From NCBI GenBank assembly GCA_963920635.1, contig OY987305.1, positions 26,932,876-26,996,875 on the forward strand: 64,000 nucleotides of DNA. The letters are read 5' to 3'. The notes under the pieces are model-generated. The model saw only the letters and a list, made by a program, of their open reading frames with translations. It was not told the DNA's origin and made no database searches. Shown here piece by piece: positions 41,740-51,735 of this stretch. This DNA comes from Pseudeuparius sepicola. Taxonomy: Eukaryota; Arthropoda; Insecta; Coleoptera; Anthribidae. Position numbers and translations under genes: made by a program. Numbering within the stretch: the stretch's first letter is position 1; the number at the start of each line of letters is the position of its first letter.

Positions 41740-43070
41740 CGTGTCTATCTATATATTTTCAAATAAGTTCTGAACCTAATTAAATGTCCTAAATTTGTCT
41801 CCAATTTTATTAAGGTACCATGATTGTAAATTTCCTTCTTGAATTCCCTACGAATTAACTTAATGTTTACGTTTATTATCTTTTTCCAATGCTCTACGGG
41901 TGATTCACGTAAGTGGTTCATTAGAAGTTTACGGGGAAGGAGTGGGAATTTTAATTTGAAATTTTGGTTGCTTATATAACAGGTTATAAGCTTTCTTTCT
42001 AAAATATTTTCAACTTCCGATCACTTCCGGTTATACCGGAAGTCGATAGCAACTTTGTTATTTCAAATAGAACACCCTATATTTTATTACACTATTTGGT
42101 TCCCTATCAAATTCTAAATCTTTTTTCTGAATAGAATGTGTACCCTATTCCTAACCCTTTTCGAGATATTCGCAAATTTTTGATTTTTTTGAGTGTTGCA
42201 GCCATCGACCATAGTGATGACAACTTTGAAATTTATGAATCGGGAAAACTGAAATTTTGGACTGTTGTAGGCGAAAGTCAACTTTATTAATTGGTCTGTA
42301 TGCCATTTCAAACTATTGTACAGGGTGTTCGGGAAAAAATTAACAATATCAATATCGAAAAATTGAAAAATCTAATTTTTTTCAAATGGAACCCATATTT
42401 TTTTATTGCACCATTGAAATGTGAAATTGTGAAAAGACAGTCCTGCTCCATATCAAGAAACAACGGACCTTTTCTAATAGGCGGCCATGGATTTTTCATT
42501 TGTGATTGTCATTTATTGTGTTCCAAACAATAAAATATTAACTGTTGACAAGAATGGCTAAAATGAACTATTCTAACGAAGATATTTTGAATATGTTTTA
42601 CACTCATGGAGAGTGTAAAAGAATTTTAGAAAGAACAATTATAGTTTTAATGAAAGGCATTTACATTTACCACCTTTGACGAAAAGAAAATTCAGAAAGT
42701 TTGAAGGAAATTTCATAGTCCATGGCAAGGTCCAAACAAAGAGAAGCAAATGTAAATACGTAACAGGTAAATAGCATAATATGTGTTTTACTTATACCTA
42801 TGTAGTTATAGTGTTCTATTTGAAATAACAAAGTTGCTATCGACTTCCGGTACAACCGGAAGTGATCGGAAGTTGAAAATATTTTAGAAAGAAAGCTTAC
42901 AACCTGTTATATAAGTAAGCAAAATTTCAAATCAAAATTCGCACTCCTTCCCCGTAAACTTGTAATGATCCACTTACGTGAATCACCCTGTATAGTCCGT
43001 TGATTTGTATTTCTTAAAATAAATCTAAACTCTTTCATAAACCTTGATAATGTTGTCACTCATGTTAGAA
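41740..43070 (-). pseudogene. Second copy of the small ORF upstream of PolB, split by a foldback element
   Basis: The 5' part lies at about 43070-42995 (MSDNIIKVYERV, then a stop). The 3' part lies at 41894-41740 (EHWKKIINVNIKL and TLIKLETNLGHLIRFRTYLK). Both parts align with the small ORF at 25821-26098, and a 1094-bp element with TA ends separates them. Same strand and order relative to PolB as in the first locus. Confidence 0.65.
41897..42990. mobile_element. Foldback element, 1094 bp, TA target duplication
   Basis: The ends are CGGGTGATTCACGTAAGTGG and its complement, preceded and followed by TA (41895-41896, 42991-42992). The arms of about 200 bp carry a copy of CTTCCGGTTATACCGGAAG type (arm-internal small palindrome). 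A second terminus-like sequence, TACAGGGTGTTCGGGAAAA, inside at 42320 suggests a further nested element. No transposase. It interrupts the second copy of the small viral ORF. Confidence 0.85.
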
Positions 43071-44202
43071 ATTTTTCCTAAGTTTATCTATACCGTGATG
43101 TATATCTCTCGGAAATGTAAACGCATATGAAAACCTTACACCAGTTTAAATGTTGTATAACTGGTCTTCCTCCCACCTATTTGTGGTACTATAAATTCAG
43201 TGACCGTGTTTCGGAAATTTATTAATAATTCACTATTGTCGAACACTATATTTCCTAAAACATGAACTCATTCCTAAGTTATTTAGGCAAGAAGTTATTA
43301 GTAAAGAAATTCGTAAGTGTGCGAGATATAGAAATTAGGAGGAATATAAAATAGCATCTTTTAGTGAAATTAATACAAGGCCCGGGGTCACATCAGGTCA
43401 AAATGCAAGTCCTCACCATATCAAAATGTTTATATAATATCCGGTGACCGAGCACGTTAATTTATATTAAGATTTTACTTAAGGTTTACTTTAAGTTAGA
43501 CGGACCTCAGCGATGGATAAAAGTGTGTTTATATAATGCTGTTCGTATAAACTTTAATTTCAACTCTATGACGAACGTTTTATTGCAGACCCACGTGCTA
43601 AAGTTAATTTAACTTATCACCAATTATGTAAACACTGGATCGTCGATGCCAGCGCGGGATATAAACAACTCTAATAGGAGTTTTATTTTATGTTTAAAAC
43701 ACTTTCGTTTAGTGTTCTTTTAGCATAAATATTTAAGTTAGTATAATTTCAATTTACACTAAACTTCACAACGGAGGTGCGACTCATAAAAGTACTGCGA
43801 TTTATGAATGGGTTATTATTCGTACCACTTTTTAAACAGTAGTTGGCATGTTGCTGTTTTTCATCGCTATCGAATTATGGATAGCTTGATCCAACTACTT
43901 TTGTGAGTCATGTCTCCGTTGTTTAACTAATCCCAGAAAATACAGTTTGGAATTCGGAGGATTGTTTTATTTACAAGAGTTTCGTTCGATGCGACGTTTC
44001 TCATAATAAAATACTGGGCGATGCTCAATCCTTTATTAAAGTATTACGAGATATTTGTCTAGCATTTAAACACAAGCTTTGGACGTTTTGTATTCCAATG
44101 AGAGAATTACAAGTACTATTTTCAAATTACAGTAATTCAGATTTCCCCATGGTGCTTGTTAATTTTCTATTCCCCCATTAAAAATGAGGACATAACAATT
44201 TT
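43071..44202. other. Unassigned spacer with one hairpin of about 155 bp
   Basis: No gene supported. At 43768-43922 the ends ACAACGGAGGTGCGACTCAT and its near complement form a hairpin with about 30-bp arms, like a very short foldback element. Confidence 0.4.
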
Positions 44203-44510
44203 CTATTCAAATTGTTTGGCTTTGTGGTTTTTCCTCATATCCAGCTCTGCTTTGTAAACCAGCGAGTATTTTTCAATAGAAAAATGTTCTAGGCACGGTT
44301 TGAACACCTCTGTCACTCTGCACCGCAGGAAAACGACACTATCCTCCAACTCCAACAAAATGGTCTCCCCGAACGTTGTTTTCACCACCTTTCCCGAGAA
44401 AATTTTCATCGACATGCCTTCACCCAATTCCACCAACTTTACCGTCGGTTTCTGAGACAAGCAAGTATATTTTTGATGGTTTTCAAATCCACTTCTTTGC
44501 TGCAAGCCAT
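44203..44510 (-). pseudogene. Second OB-like small gene (frameshifted N-terminus)
   Basis: The 100-codon frame contains MSMKIFSGKVVKTTFGETIL and LELEDSVVFLRCRVTEVF. It follows the same pattern as the protein at 21580 (FQIKMVDKVNTQYGEKIFVE, then FKTVLPQRFTAEF). A proper start is probably the ATG at 44510 (MACSKEVDLKTIKNILACL) in a second frame, which would need a frame change near 44450. It lies on the minus strand, 1.1 kb upstream of the second small ORF/PolB module and on the same strand, matching the first locus. Upstream there is an array of AAGGTCA-type motifs. Nucleic-acid binding is inferred only. Confidence 0.5.
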
Positions 44511-44514
44511 CGTC

Positions 44515-44800
44515 TTAGCTACTTCTTACCACCTTGGCTATTGAACTCCCAACCATAGCAAATTATGTCTTTTAAAAAAGCTAGAGGGGTGGGGGAAATA
44601 TATGACCTCCAAATCTATGCAAACGATTCCCCATCAACCTTGAACCAATTCTCCGAAATCAACCTTGAATAATTGATTCTAGGACATCTAGATGGCTTGA
44701 CCTTGAAAGCGATTCATAACAACCTTGAAGCTGTTCTTCGAAATCTATGACCTCGAGAAGCCCCGCCCCTTTGACCTTGGCGGCCATTTTGGACCAGAAT
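44515..44800 (-). promoter_or_regulatory. Array of AGGTCA/AAGGTTG motifs upstream of the OB-like gene
   Basis: Read on the minus strand, CAAGGTCA or close variants (CAAGGTTG, CGAGGTCAT, GGAGGTCAT) occur about seven times in 220 bp, spaced irregularly. TCAAGGTCA is the extended half-site recognised by FTZ-F1/ERR-type nuclear receptors. The other OB-like gene also has AGGTCA half-sites upstream. The regulatory role is inferred. Confidence 0.35.
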
Positions 44801-44816
44801 CCGCTTTGTCTTACTA

Positions 44817-45035
44817 CTAAATCCCGATTAAGCTACTGAAAATTATATCAGCTAATAACTGTTCCATTTGCTTGGTATAATCAAATATATAAAGTCCAAC
44901 ACGACACACTTTTTCTTGCTGTTTCAGATACCGTTCTATCTCAACCAATCCAAATAAATCCAAATAAGGCAAATTTCTGAAGTAAGTCTTCGACATTGTC
45001 GTCCACATGAAGACAAACTTTGTTTTTTTTGCCAA
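44817..45035 (-). other. Open frame of 72 codons, doubtful
   Basis: The frame reads TYFRNLPYLDLFGLVEIERY, then CRVGLYIFDYTKQMEQLL. It looks protein-like but is short and overlaps a plus-strand frame with better signals (45045-45322). No family recognised; kept as a note only. Confidence 0.2.
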
Positions 45036-45044
45036 GATTCCCAG

Positions 45045-45600
45045 CTAACTCAATACAAGGACCAGTCTGCGCTAAAAAAACTTTTTAATGGAGCCACAGT
45101 TGAGGAAATTAGCCACCACTGTCCACTATCGTGTCACAAGTCCACTTCCACTATTATTTCTGAAATTGATGAAGAAATTTACATTATTATACATATAAAA
45201 TACCCAACTACCATAGAATGTCCACATTCATCTAAACAATTACTTAAATATTTTATGAAACTCCCGTTGAAACACAAATATATTTGCCATGTGATTGCAA
45301 ACTTACAATGCAAAACGAAGAGGTAAGTCCATCAAAATTTCCTTGCCCCAATAACCACCCCTTATCAGCAACTATCGACCACACTATCCCAGCATCTTGG
45401 TCAAACCTGAAATCCTTTGTCCTAAACCCCACCTTAAAAATGAGAGTTCCGATTTTTCACAACACCACGGAAGCCATAATAGTACCAGCGCTACGCAAAA
45501 ATAAATGGCAATTTGTGATATCAAGGTGCCACTTGGTACAGTTGTTCTTTTGTCAATTTGGCCCGAGGAACACTCTACATTTTTCGTGTTGTTAGATTTT
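45045..45600 (+). pseudogene. Cys-rich relic, possibly viral/retroelement Env-like
   Basis: A plus-strand frame open for 92 codons from an acceptor-like site (CCCAG at 45040-45044) reads EEISHHCPLSCHKSTSTIIS, then EIDEEIYIIIHIKYPTTIEC. A second frame continues with IYLPCDCKL and ends near 45595. The order Cys-rich start, Thr/Ser stretch, IEC, then LPCDC is reminiscent of ectodomains of arthropod retroelement or negative-strand-virus glycoproteins. Membrane segments were not found. A GTAAGT donor-like sequence at 45323 gives an alternative reading as a spliced exon. Low certainty. Confidence 0.3.
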
Positions 45601-45829
45601 ATAGGGAGTTGGAGGAAATTTAATGTTAAAATTAAAAAAAATAATAATAAAAACGGGCAAGAGATGCGAGCTGGGTGTCGATTCCGCATCATTTCGACTC
45701 GAGGAATCCAACCGTCGTCCCGGAAATGTGACCCGAGAACAAGAAGTCGGTCAAAAGTCGTCATTAAAAAAAATGGCCGACCCTCGGCCGATTAATATTT
45801 CTAACGCACACAGGGTCATGTGAGGTGTT

Positions 45830-47522
45830 GATACTTATGTTTTTGAGGTCAGCGAGTTCATTTATGGAAACGAAAGTGACCTTCAGTCACCGGAAGTAGG
45901 CTCTGGGTACCGGAAGGGGGCTTTGGGCACCGAAAGAAGCCTCCATGCTGCACTTTCTGAAGAAGGGGGAGCCACAGGAACACATAGTGTCACGAAGGAT
46001 AATGAATGCGACTTGTTTCAGGTAGTTAGTAATGAATTATACGCGTAAATTATTATTTGTTCAATAAAATTTCAATATACATGGCATCTACTTTTATTTT
46101 AAAATCCTTATTTTTGGAGATAATCGCCTGTACTTTTATTTGTTTGCCCACCATTTTCAAAACGCAAATCCAGGGCCGGGGATTTTTTATACCCCCGATT
46201 TTTACAAAAATCATTTCGCGATTATTTATTTAAAATCTGGCATTATAGCGTTAATCGGGACACCCCAGGGGGTCAAAATTGAGCAAAATGGGAATTTTAA
46301 AGGCATCTGGCGAGTCAAGTGTGCCATGGAATCCCCTCTTTGCTTTTATTGGAAAATGAAGAAATATTAATAAAAAAATAATCGTTGAAATTTTTGACTG
46401 CCAGAAAATTGGCTGCTACTAGATTTTTCATCTAATTCAGCGCTAAAGTTCACGAATTCTCGAAAAATGCCCTTATTTTCGGAAGGCTCTGCCTCATTGT
46501 GTCCTCTTAGTGCCAATTAGAAAGCCTTCACAAAAACGAACATTATTATTTATTTGATTTAAAACGTACCGATTTTTATCAACCTGCTCATTATGTTTAA
46601 GCAGTGTATCGCGATATGCTGATGCTGAATTTAACTTCGTTTTTATATTTATTTTACCCAGCATAATAAAATTAAAAATGTTATGGATGTGTACCTTCGA
46701 TTCTTCGTGCGTCTTCATTTTATCCCAAATGTGCACAACATCGTTGGTTGCCTTTTTTGACGTTTCTTCACCTTGGTACCTATACGTCTTGTTCTCTCAT
46801 TGACCAATTAAGACACGTGACTTTTTTGGACGTACATTTAACTTCATACACGTTCGAAGTAAACACTGCAACAAGGAGCGTAATGCGGGACACGCCGAAT
46901 ATCGGGCGACAATAGCGTACGTAAACAAGGCATAAATCTAAGTTGGGAATCAGGGATCTTTGGCACTTAGATAATACTTCTTTTGCTTACCTCCACACAC
47001 CAAAACAATTTTATTTTTGAAATGTTGGAGTCAACAGGTGTTTTGGGGCACATTTTGCCAAATTCAATGCAAAGGGTTGATTTTATCGTTATAAAACGCA
47101 AGAGTACCTTTTTGTTACCTTTTACAGAATAAAAAGATGCACTAAAATGATGGACCTGCAACACCAAAAAGAAAACCTCAAACAAGTTAGAAATAAACGC
47201 ACCTTCCAAAAAACAGCGCAAGTGGCGCCCTCTGTGAGATACGAAGAAACTGACATTTTCAACTTATTTTCCATCCCCAAAAACATAGCAGTGCCGAATT
47301 TAAGTTCAACAGCTTGATTATATTGGGAGATGTAGCCAAAATGCAATTTTCTCTTAAACAACCAACATTTCTATAAAAGGCATATTTAGCCTCAATCATA
47401 TTATTTTAGCCCAAAATATATGCAGCTGCTCTATGTCCCATTGACTCACCCCATATAGGTAACTACACTATCTTATCTGTGTATTGCTGGTAAGAAATAA
47501 AAAAATACACCTGCACCATATA
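45830..47522. other. Unassigned, AT-rich with GC-richer patches
   Basis: Short open frames (for example 46140-46370) lack motifs. A small tandem of CCGGAAG..GGCTC/TTTGGG..ACCG near 45890-45935 is present. No gene supported. Confidence 0.3.
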
Positions 47523-47621
47523 CAGTGTGTCCACGTTAAGGCGTTCTCACCCTTCCATTTTTTTGTGAACCGACATTAGGAAACTTTTTTGTTAGATAGG
47601 TTTTCCAAAAACGTATCTTCA

Positions 47622-47812
47622 GGCTGTATGACAAGATGCATTTTTTTGTACAAAATATTTGAAAGCATTCTAAAAGAAAGTGTTTTTAATAATGCATAAT
47701 GTATTTTGATTATTTTGAATGACTTTTTGTGGCATTTTACCATCAAAATAACTTTCTTTCAGAATCTTATAAAAAAAATTGTACAAAAAATGCATCCTAT
47801 TATACAGCCATA
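47622..47812. mobile_element. Small hairpin insert within the left inverted repeat
   Basis: GGCTGTATGACAAGATGCAT and its near complement about 190 bp on (ATGCATCCTATTATACAGCC) form a hairpin. The insert breaks the left arm of the larger element, whose right arm lacks it. Confidence 0.6.
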
Positions 47813-47929
47813 AGGCGCATTTGGGTTTTGAGATTTTTGTTAAATGACAGTTTTAGTTGCAAAAATTCAGGAAATAATATTAGCGATTGTTTTAGGAACA
47901 AATTAATAGCAGATTGTTATAAAGGCCTA

Positions 47930-48440
47930 GTCCGGCCCTGTCCGACCTCCTAGGTGTTTATAGTCGCCCCCGCTGCTGGCCGTATGTATGGGTGTGTGTG
48001 TACGCCCAAACCCTCGCACAAACCACTTCCCCGTTCTCTACGGGGCGCAGTTTTCGATATTTCGAGTTGAAATTTCGCGTAGGGCGGCGCATGCGTAGGT
48101 ATCGCAGACCTGTTGAAGGGCGCCCGAATCGGAAAAGCCGTTTGGCCCCGGGAATTTTTTTTCGATTTTTTTAAAAGGGGCCGGCGTTTCGAACCTAGGT
48201 TGTCGATCGAGTTCCATTTTCGATTTCGCTTTTTTTTTTCAACAGCGTTTCGGACCATTTTTCCGATTCTGGGCTTCGCGATCGGCGAGGCCGGAAGCAG
48301 AGATCACGCTGTATATACAGACCCGATCGTAATTCGTCATTCGGCACGGTTCGTTTTCTCGTTCGGTTGCTTTCGGCTCCTCCAGCAGAGGGCAATGGCA
48401 ATGGCGGCTTGTACAATGTACAGTATAAATAATACAACTA
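47930..48440. other. GC-rich, CpG-rich segment with CTCF-like motifs
   Basis: Composition shifts from AT-rich to GC/CpG-rich between about 47930 and 48440. CCAGCAGAGGGCA at 48382-48394 matches the common CTCF core. GCGCCATCT at 48571, just outside, is the complement of the insect-type AGATGGCGC. Open frames here reflect composition and carry no motifs. It may have been a promoter-like segment of host origin caught within the element. Confidence 0.4.
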
Positions 48441-49340
48441 CCTGGATGCCGTTACCTACTGCTGGTAGAATGTTTTTATCGGACAGACCGGAATGATTAT
48501 ATTATAGATAATGACATCTATTTTTTACCAAAATGAGGAAACGTGTGAGATTCTATTGGAGAATGCGTCAGCGCCATCTGTTTCCAGGACATGAAGCTCC
48601 AGCCGTGAGAAGTTTTATAAATACGTCAGAAGGCAGTTAGTAGGTATAGTCCACCTTACGAGAGAATACGAGTCTCAAGAATGCGAGTAAAAAATTTCGA
48701 ATGTTGCCAAACTTGGAAATATAATCCTCCTTAGGAAATATAATAAACCAAAGCCATTACGCTAGTGCACCAGAATTGTACAGGTTTTTTGCGATCCGGC
48801 AACGCCTAGCAAGCCCAGTAAAGATTCACCCTGCTATCAGTATCCTAAGCTGAATATTTCTTAGAGCGACTGCCGGTCGCAAATATCTATGCAAGTCACG
48901 TACAGTAGTATTCGTCTCATAGCCGTGCTCGAAGGGAGACAATTTGAGATTTGCGGTGTTAGTAAAATTTTCACCGCCGTTATTACCGACGCCTGTGGCG
49001 GCAGCAATTTTATGGCCTATTCACGCGTTTTTTATTTTACTTCCCCCCTGCGTCTCTAGCGTTCTCTGCTGTGTTTTATTATACCTAACAGTTTTTAATA
49101 TCTAAAGCACTGGTAATTTTATCGTAATCTATATTTTCTCGCTAGAAAAACTATAAAGTGTGAAAACAAAGTCCCTGAAACAAAAACCCGGGAGAACACC
49201 GTACGGACAGGGTTATGCAACGAAATTTTTATTTTTGACTTCAGAAACAAAAGTTCAATATATATGTTGTAAAGGGTGGTCCAATTTAAATGTGCACTGA
49301 CTTTTATTTTGAAAATTATGAAAATTATTTCAGGTTTTTA
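48441..49340. other. Internal spacer of the 4.2-kb element
   Basis: No motif-bearing frame. TATA-like AGTATAAATAATAC near 48421 and several G/T-rich patches are present. Confidence 0.3.
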
Positions 49341-49686
49341 CGAAGGCCTGGAAGGGAGATTCGGTCCTAAAATTTCGACTTATAAGTCGAAATATTGATC
49401 CAAAATTTCGACTTATAACTCGAAGCTTTAAAGTTTCGACTTATAAGTCGAAATATTGAACTAATATTTTGACTTATAATTCGAAACTTTAAAACTTCGA
49501 CTTATAAGTCGAAATATTGACGGTCAATATTTCGACTTATAACTCGAAGCTTTAAAGTCTCGAGTTATAAGTCGAAATGTTGGGTCAATATTTCGAGTTA
49601 TAAGTCGAAATGTTAAAGTTTCGACTTATAAGTTGAAATACGAGCGGATTTAGAAAAAAAAGCGAGTGTCCCTTCCAGGCCTTCGT
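49341..49686. repeat. Array of nine palindromes within a larger inverted repeat
   Basis: Nine units of TTCGACTTATAAGTCGAA or close variants occur about every 29 bp from 49374 to 49640, separated by AT-rich spacers of two alternating kinds (ATATTGA.. and GCTTTAAAG). The array is mirror-like about 49520 (AATATTGACGGTCAATATT). It is enclosed by 18-bp perfect inverted repeats, ACGAAGGCCTGGAAGGGA at 49341-49358 and its complement at 49669-49686. Confidence 0.95.
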
Positions 49687-49949
49687 AGGTTTTTTATATG
49701 GGGGATCGTTAAAAAGTTATTAAAACAAAATTTTTCCTAAAAAATTAAGGGCGACTTTTATCACGGAATGTTAGTAAATAGTAATGACTATACAGTGAGT
49801 AGCAAAAAATTGTCGGTTCTTATTTCTGTCTTCCGGTTTGACTGGAAGTGAGTATTACTTTGACAATTATGTGATTTTTTTTTGAAAATCTGGACATTTC
49901 CAAAATTTTACGGAAAATTTTTCAATTTTTATTTCGTCGCAAAAAAAAC

Positions 49950-51240
49950 CCAAAAGGAAAAATCTGATTATTTTTGTGTAGATCAATCTTAATAAGATAT
50001 TTTTGAGGGACCCGTAAGGGATGTATAGGAGTATAGAGTATACCTGCAGGGGTGGCGTGACAAACCACAGTGGCGTCGCACAAAAATCACAAAAAATCTG
50101 ATTTTTTTTGTGTAAATCAATGTCAGTCTTAAAGTTGTTTTTAGGGAACACGTAGGAGATGTATGAGTAGGTATAGAAAAAAACCTGTAAGGGTGCCGTG
50201 ACTGCCGTGAGTAACGACAGTGGCGTCGCAAAAATAAAAAAAATCTTTTTTTGTGCAAATCAATCTTAATCTCAATTATATTTTTGAGAGATGCATAGTG
50301 GATGTGGTAATATAGAAAAAAAAACTGTGGGGGTGACATGAGTATCGACAGTGGCGTCACAAAAAATCAACGATACCTATTTTTGGGAGACGCATAAGCG
50401 ATGTAGTAGTATAGAAAAAATCTGTAGGGGGTGCCGTGACAAAAGACAGTGGCGTCGCAAAAAATCACAAAAATTTGATTTTTTTGTGTAAATCAAAAAA
50501 AAATATATTTTTAGGGGACACGTAGAGGATGTAGGAGTAGGTATAGAAAAAACCTGTAGGGGTGCCGTGAGTACCTAACGACAGTGGCGTTGCAAAAAAC
50601 CCAAGAAAAAATGTTATTTTTTTGTGTAAAGCAATCTTAATCTCAATGATATTTTTGGGAGATGCATAGGGGATGTGATAATATAGAAAAAAAACCTGTA
50701 GGGGGTGCCATGAGTAACGACAATGGCGTCGCAAAAATCCAAGAAAAAAATCTTATTTTTGTGTAAATAAATCTTACTCTCAACGATATTTTCGGGAGCC
50801 GCATAATAAGTGATGTAGTAGTATAGAAAAAAATCTGTAGGGGGTGCCGTGACAACGACAGTGGCGTCGCAAAAAAACACAAAAAAAAACGGAGTAGGAG
50901 TAGGTATAGAAAAAATCTGTAGGGGTGCCGTGATAAACGATAGTGGCGTCTCAAAAAAATTTCAAAGAAGAAATTCTGAATTTTTTTGTGTAAGTTAATC
51001 TGGATCTCAAAGATATTTGTGGGAAACTCGTAGGGGATGTAGGAGTATAGAAAAAACCTCTATGGGTGCCGTGACAAATGACAGTGGCTTCGCAAAAAAA
51101 TCACAAAGACGAAAATTCTGAAATTGTTGTGCAAAACAATCTGAAGGATTTGTGGGGGACAGGTAGGGGATATAGGAGTAGAGAAAAAACTTGTAGGTGT
51201 GCTGTGACAAGCAACAGTGGCATCGCAAAAAAAATCCGGG
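49950..51240. repeat. Tandem array, about ten units of roughly 140 bp
   Basis: The landmark CAGTGGCGTCGCAAAA recurs near 50066, 50219, 50350, 50448, 50583, 50722, 50858, 50942, 51082 and 51215. Spacings are mostly 130-153 bp, with two short units (about 84 and 98 bp). Each unit also has a GTAGGGGATGTAG..GTATAGAAAAAA block, TGTAGGGGTGCCGTGA, and a long A run. The minus strand of the array is open in several frames, but these are periodicity effects. Confidence 0.92.
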
Positions 51241-51336
51241 TAGGCGTTTATAAGCCTGCCGCGGTTTGAGCGCGGAGACAACTTTTCACCCCTCAAGTTG
51301 GTGCCGCTCCGAGGTCCGTACTTGTTTGTAGTGGTC

Positions 51337-51500
51337 TAAAACCCCTTTGTACTACTTTTTCTTCGCCTCAAAAATATTTTGTTTTACTAAATGGAGATAA
51401 TGGTGTGAAATTGTTCCCTAAATTATTCTTCACGTACGAGAGTAAAACAGAATATTTTTGAGGAGGACAAAAACTAAAAATAAAAGGGGTTTTAACCCAT
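51337..51500. repeat. Hairpin with about 55-bp arms
   Basis: TCTAAAACCCCTTT...CTCAAAAATATT.TGTTTTAC on the left is matched by its complement ending at 51500. It sits between the tandem array and the right terminal repeat of the 4.2-kb element. Confidence 0.7.
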
Positions 51501-51735
51501 TCATTGCCAAGAATCTGATATTAATTTGTTCCTGAAAAAATCGCTAATATTGTTTCATTAATTTTTGCACCTAAAAGTTAAGTGTAGCAAGCCATGACTA
51601 CAATTAAACAAAAATCTTAAATACGCCTTAGATACGTTTTTGGAGGACCTATCTAACAAAAAAAAAGTTTTTGAATATCGGTTCACAAATAAAAATAATA
51701 CAACAGTGGGAACTTCGTAACGTGGACACACTGTA

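Larger units (their letters stand above)
47523..51733. mobile_element. 4.2-kb element with long terminal inverted repeats, TA flanks, no transposase seen
   Basis: The ends are CAGTGTGTCCACGTTA and its complement, with TA immediately outside both (47521-47522, 51734-51735). The inverted repeats go on for about 265 bp on the right. Both arms share GTGAACCGA, TTTTTTGTTAGATAGGT, CCAAAAACGTATCT, AATATTAGCGATT and AGGAACAAATTAATA. On the left they are split by a small hairpin insert at about 47622-47812. Inside are a GC-rich segment, a palindrome array and a tandem repeat array. No transposase motif was found on either strand. Termini and TA fit the Tc1/mariner superfamily, but the size and contents are unusual. 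Confidence 0.75.

Noticed and set aside
45384..45764. 126-codon minus-strand frame with a hydrophobic segment
   Set aside because: It overlaps better-supported plus-strand coding-like sequence, and its hydrophobic part is the complement of A-rich DNA.
47950..48496. Arg/Pro-rich frames on both strands in the GC-rich segment
   Set aside because: Both strands are open at once, as expected from high GC; no recognisable domain or good start context.
49374..49640. CRISPR-like array (short repeats about 29 bp apart)
   Set aside because: The repeats are self-palindromic throughout, spacers are only about 10 bp and repeat among themselves, there are no cas genes, and the DNA is eukaryotic.
49867..51296. 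Several minus-strand frames of 80-120 codons rich in Phe, Tyr and His
   Set aside because: They follow the period of the tandem array, with the same peptide recurring in different frames; no motif.
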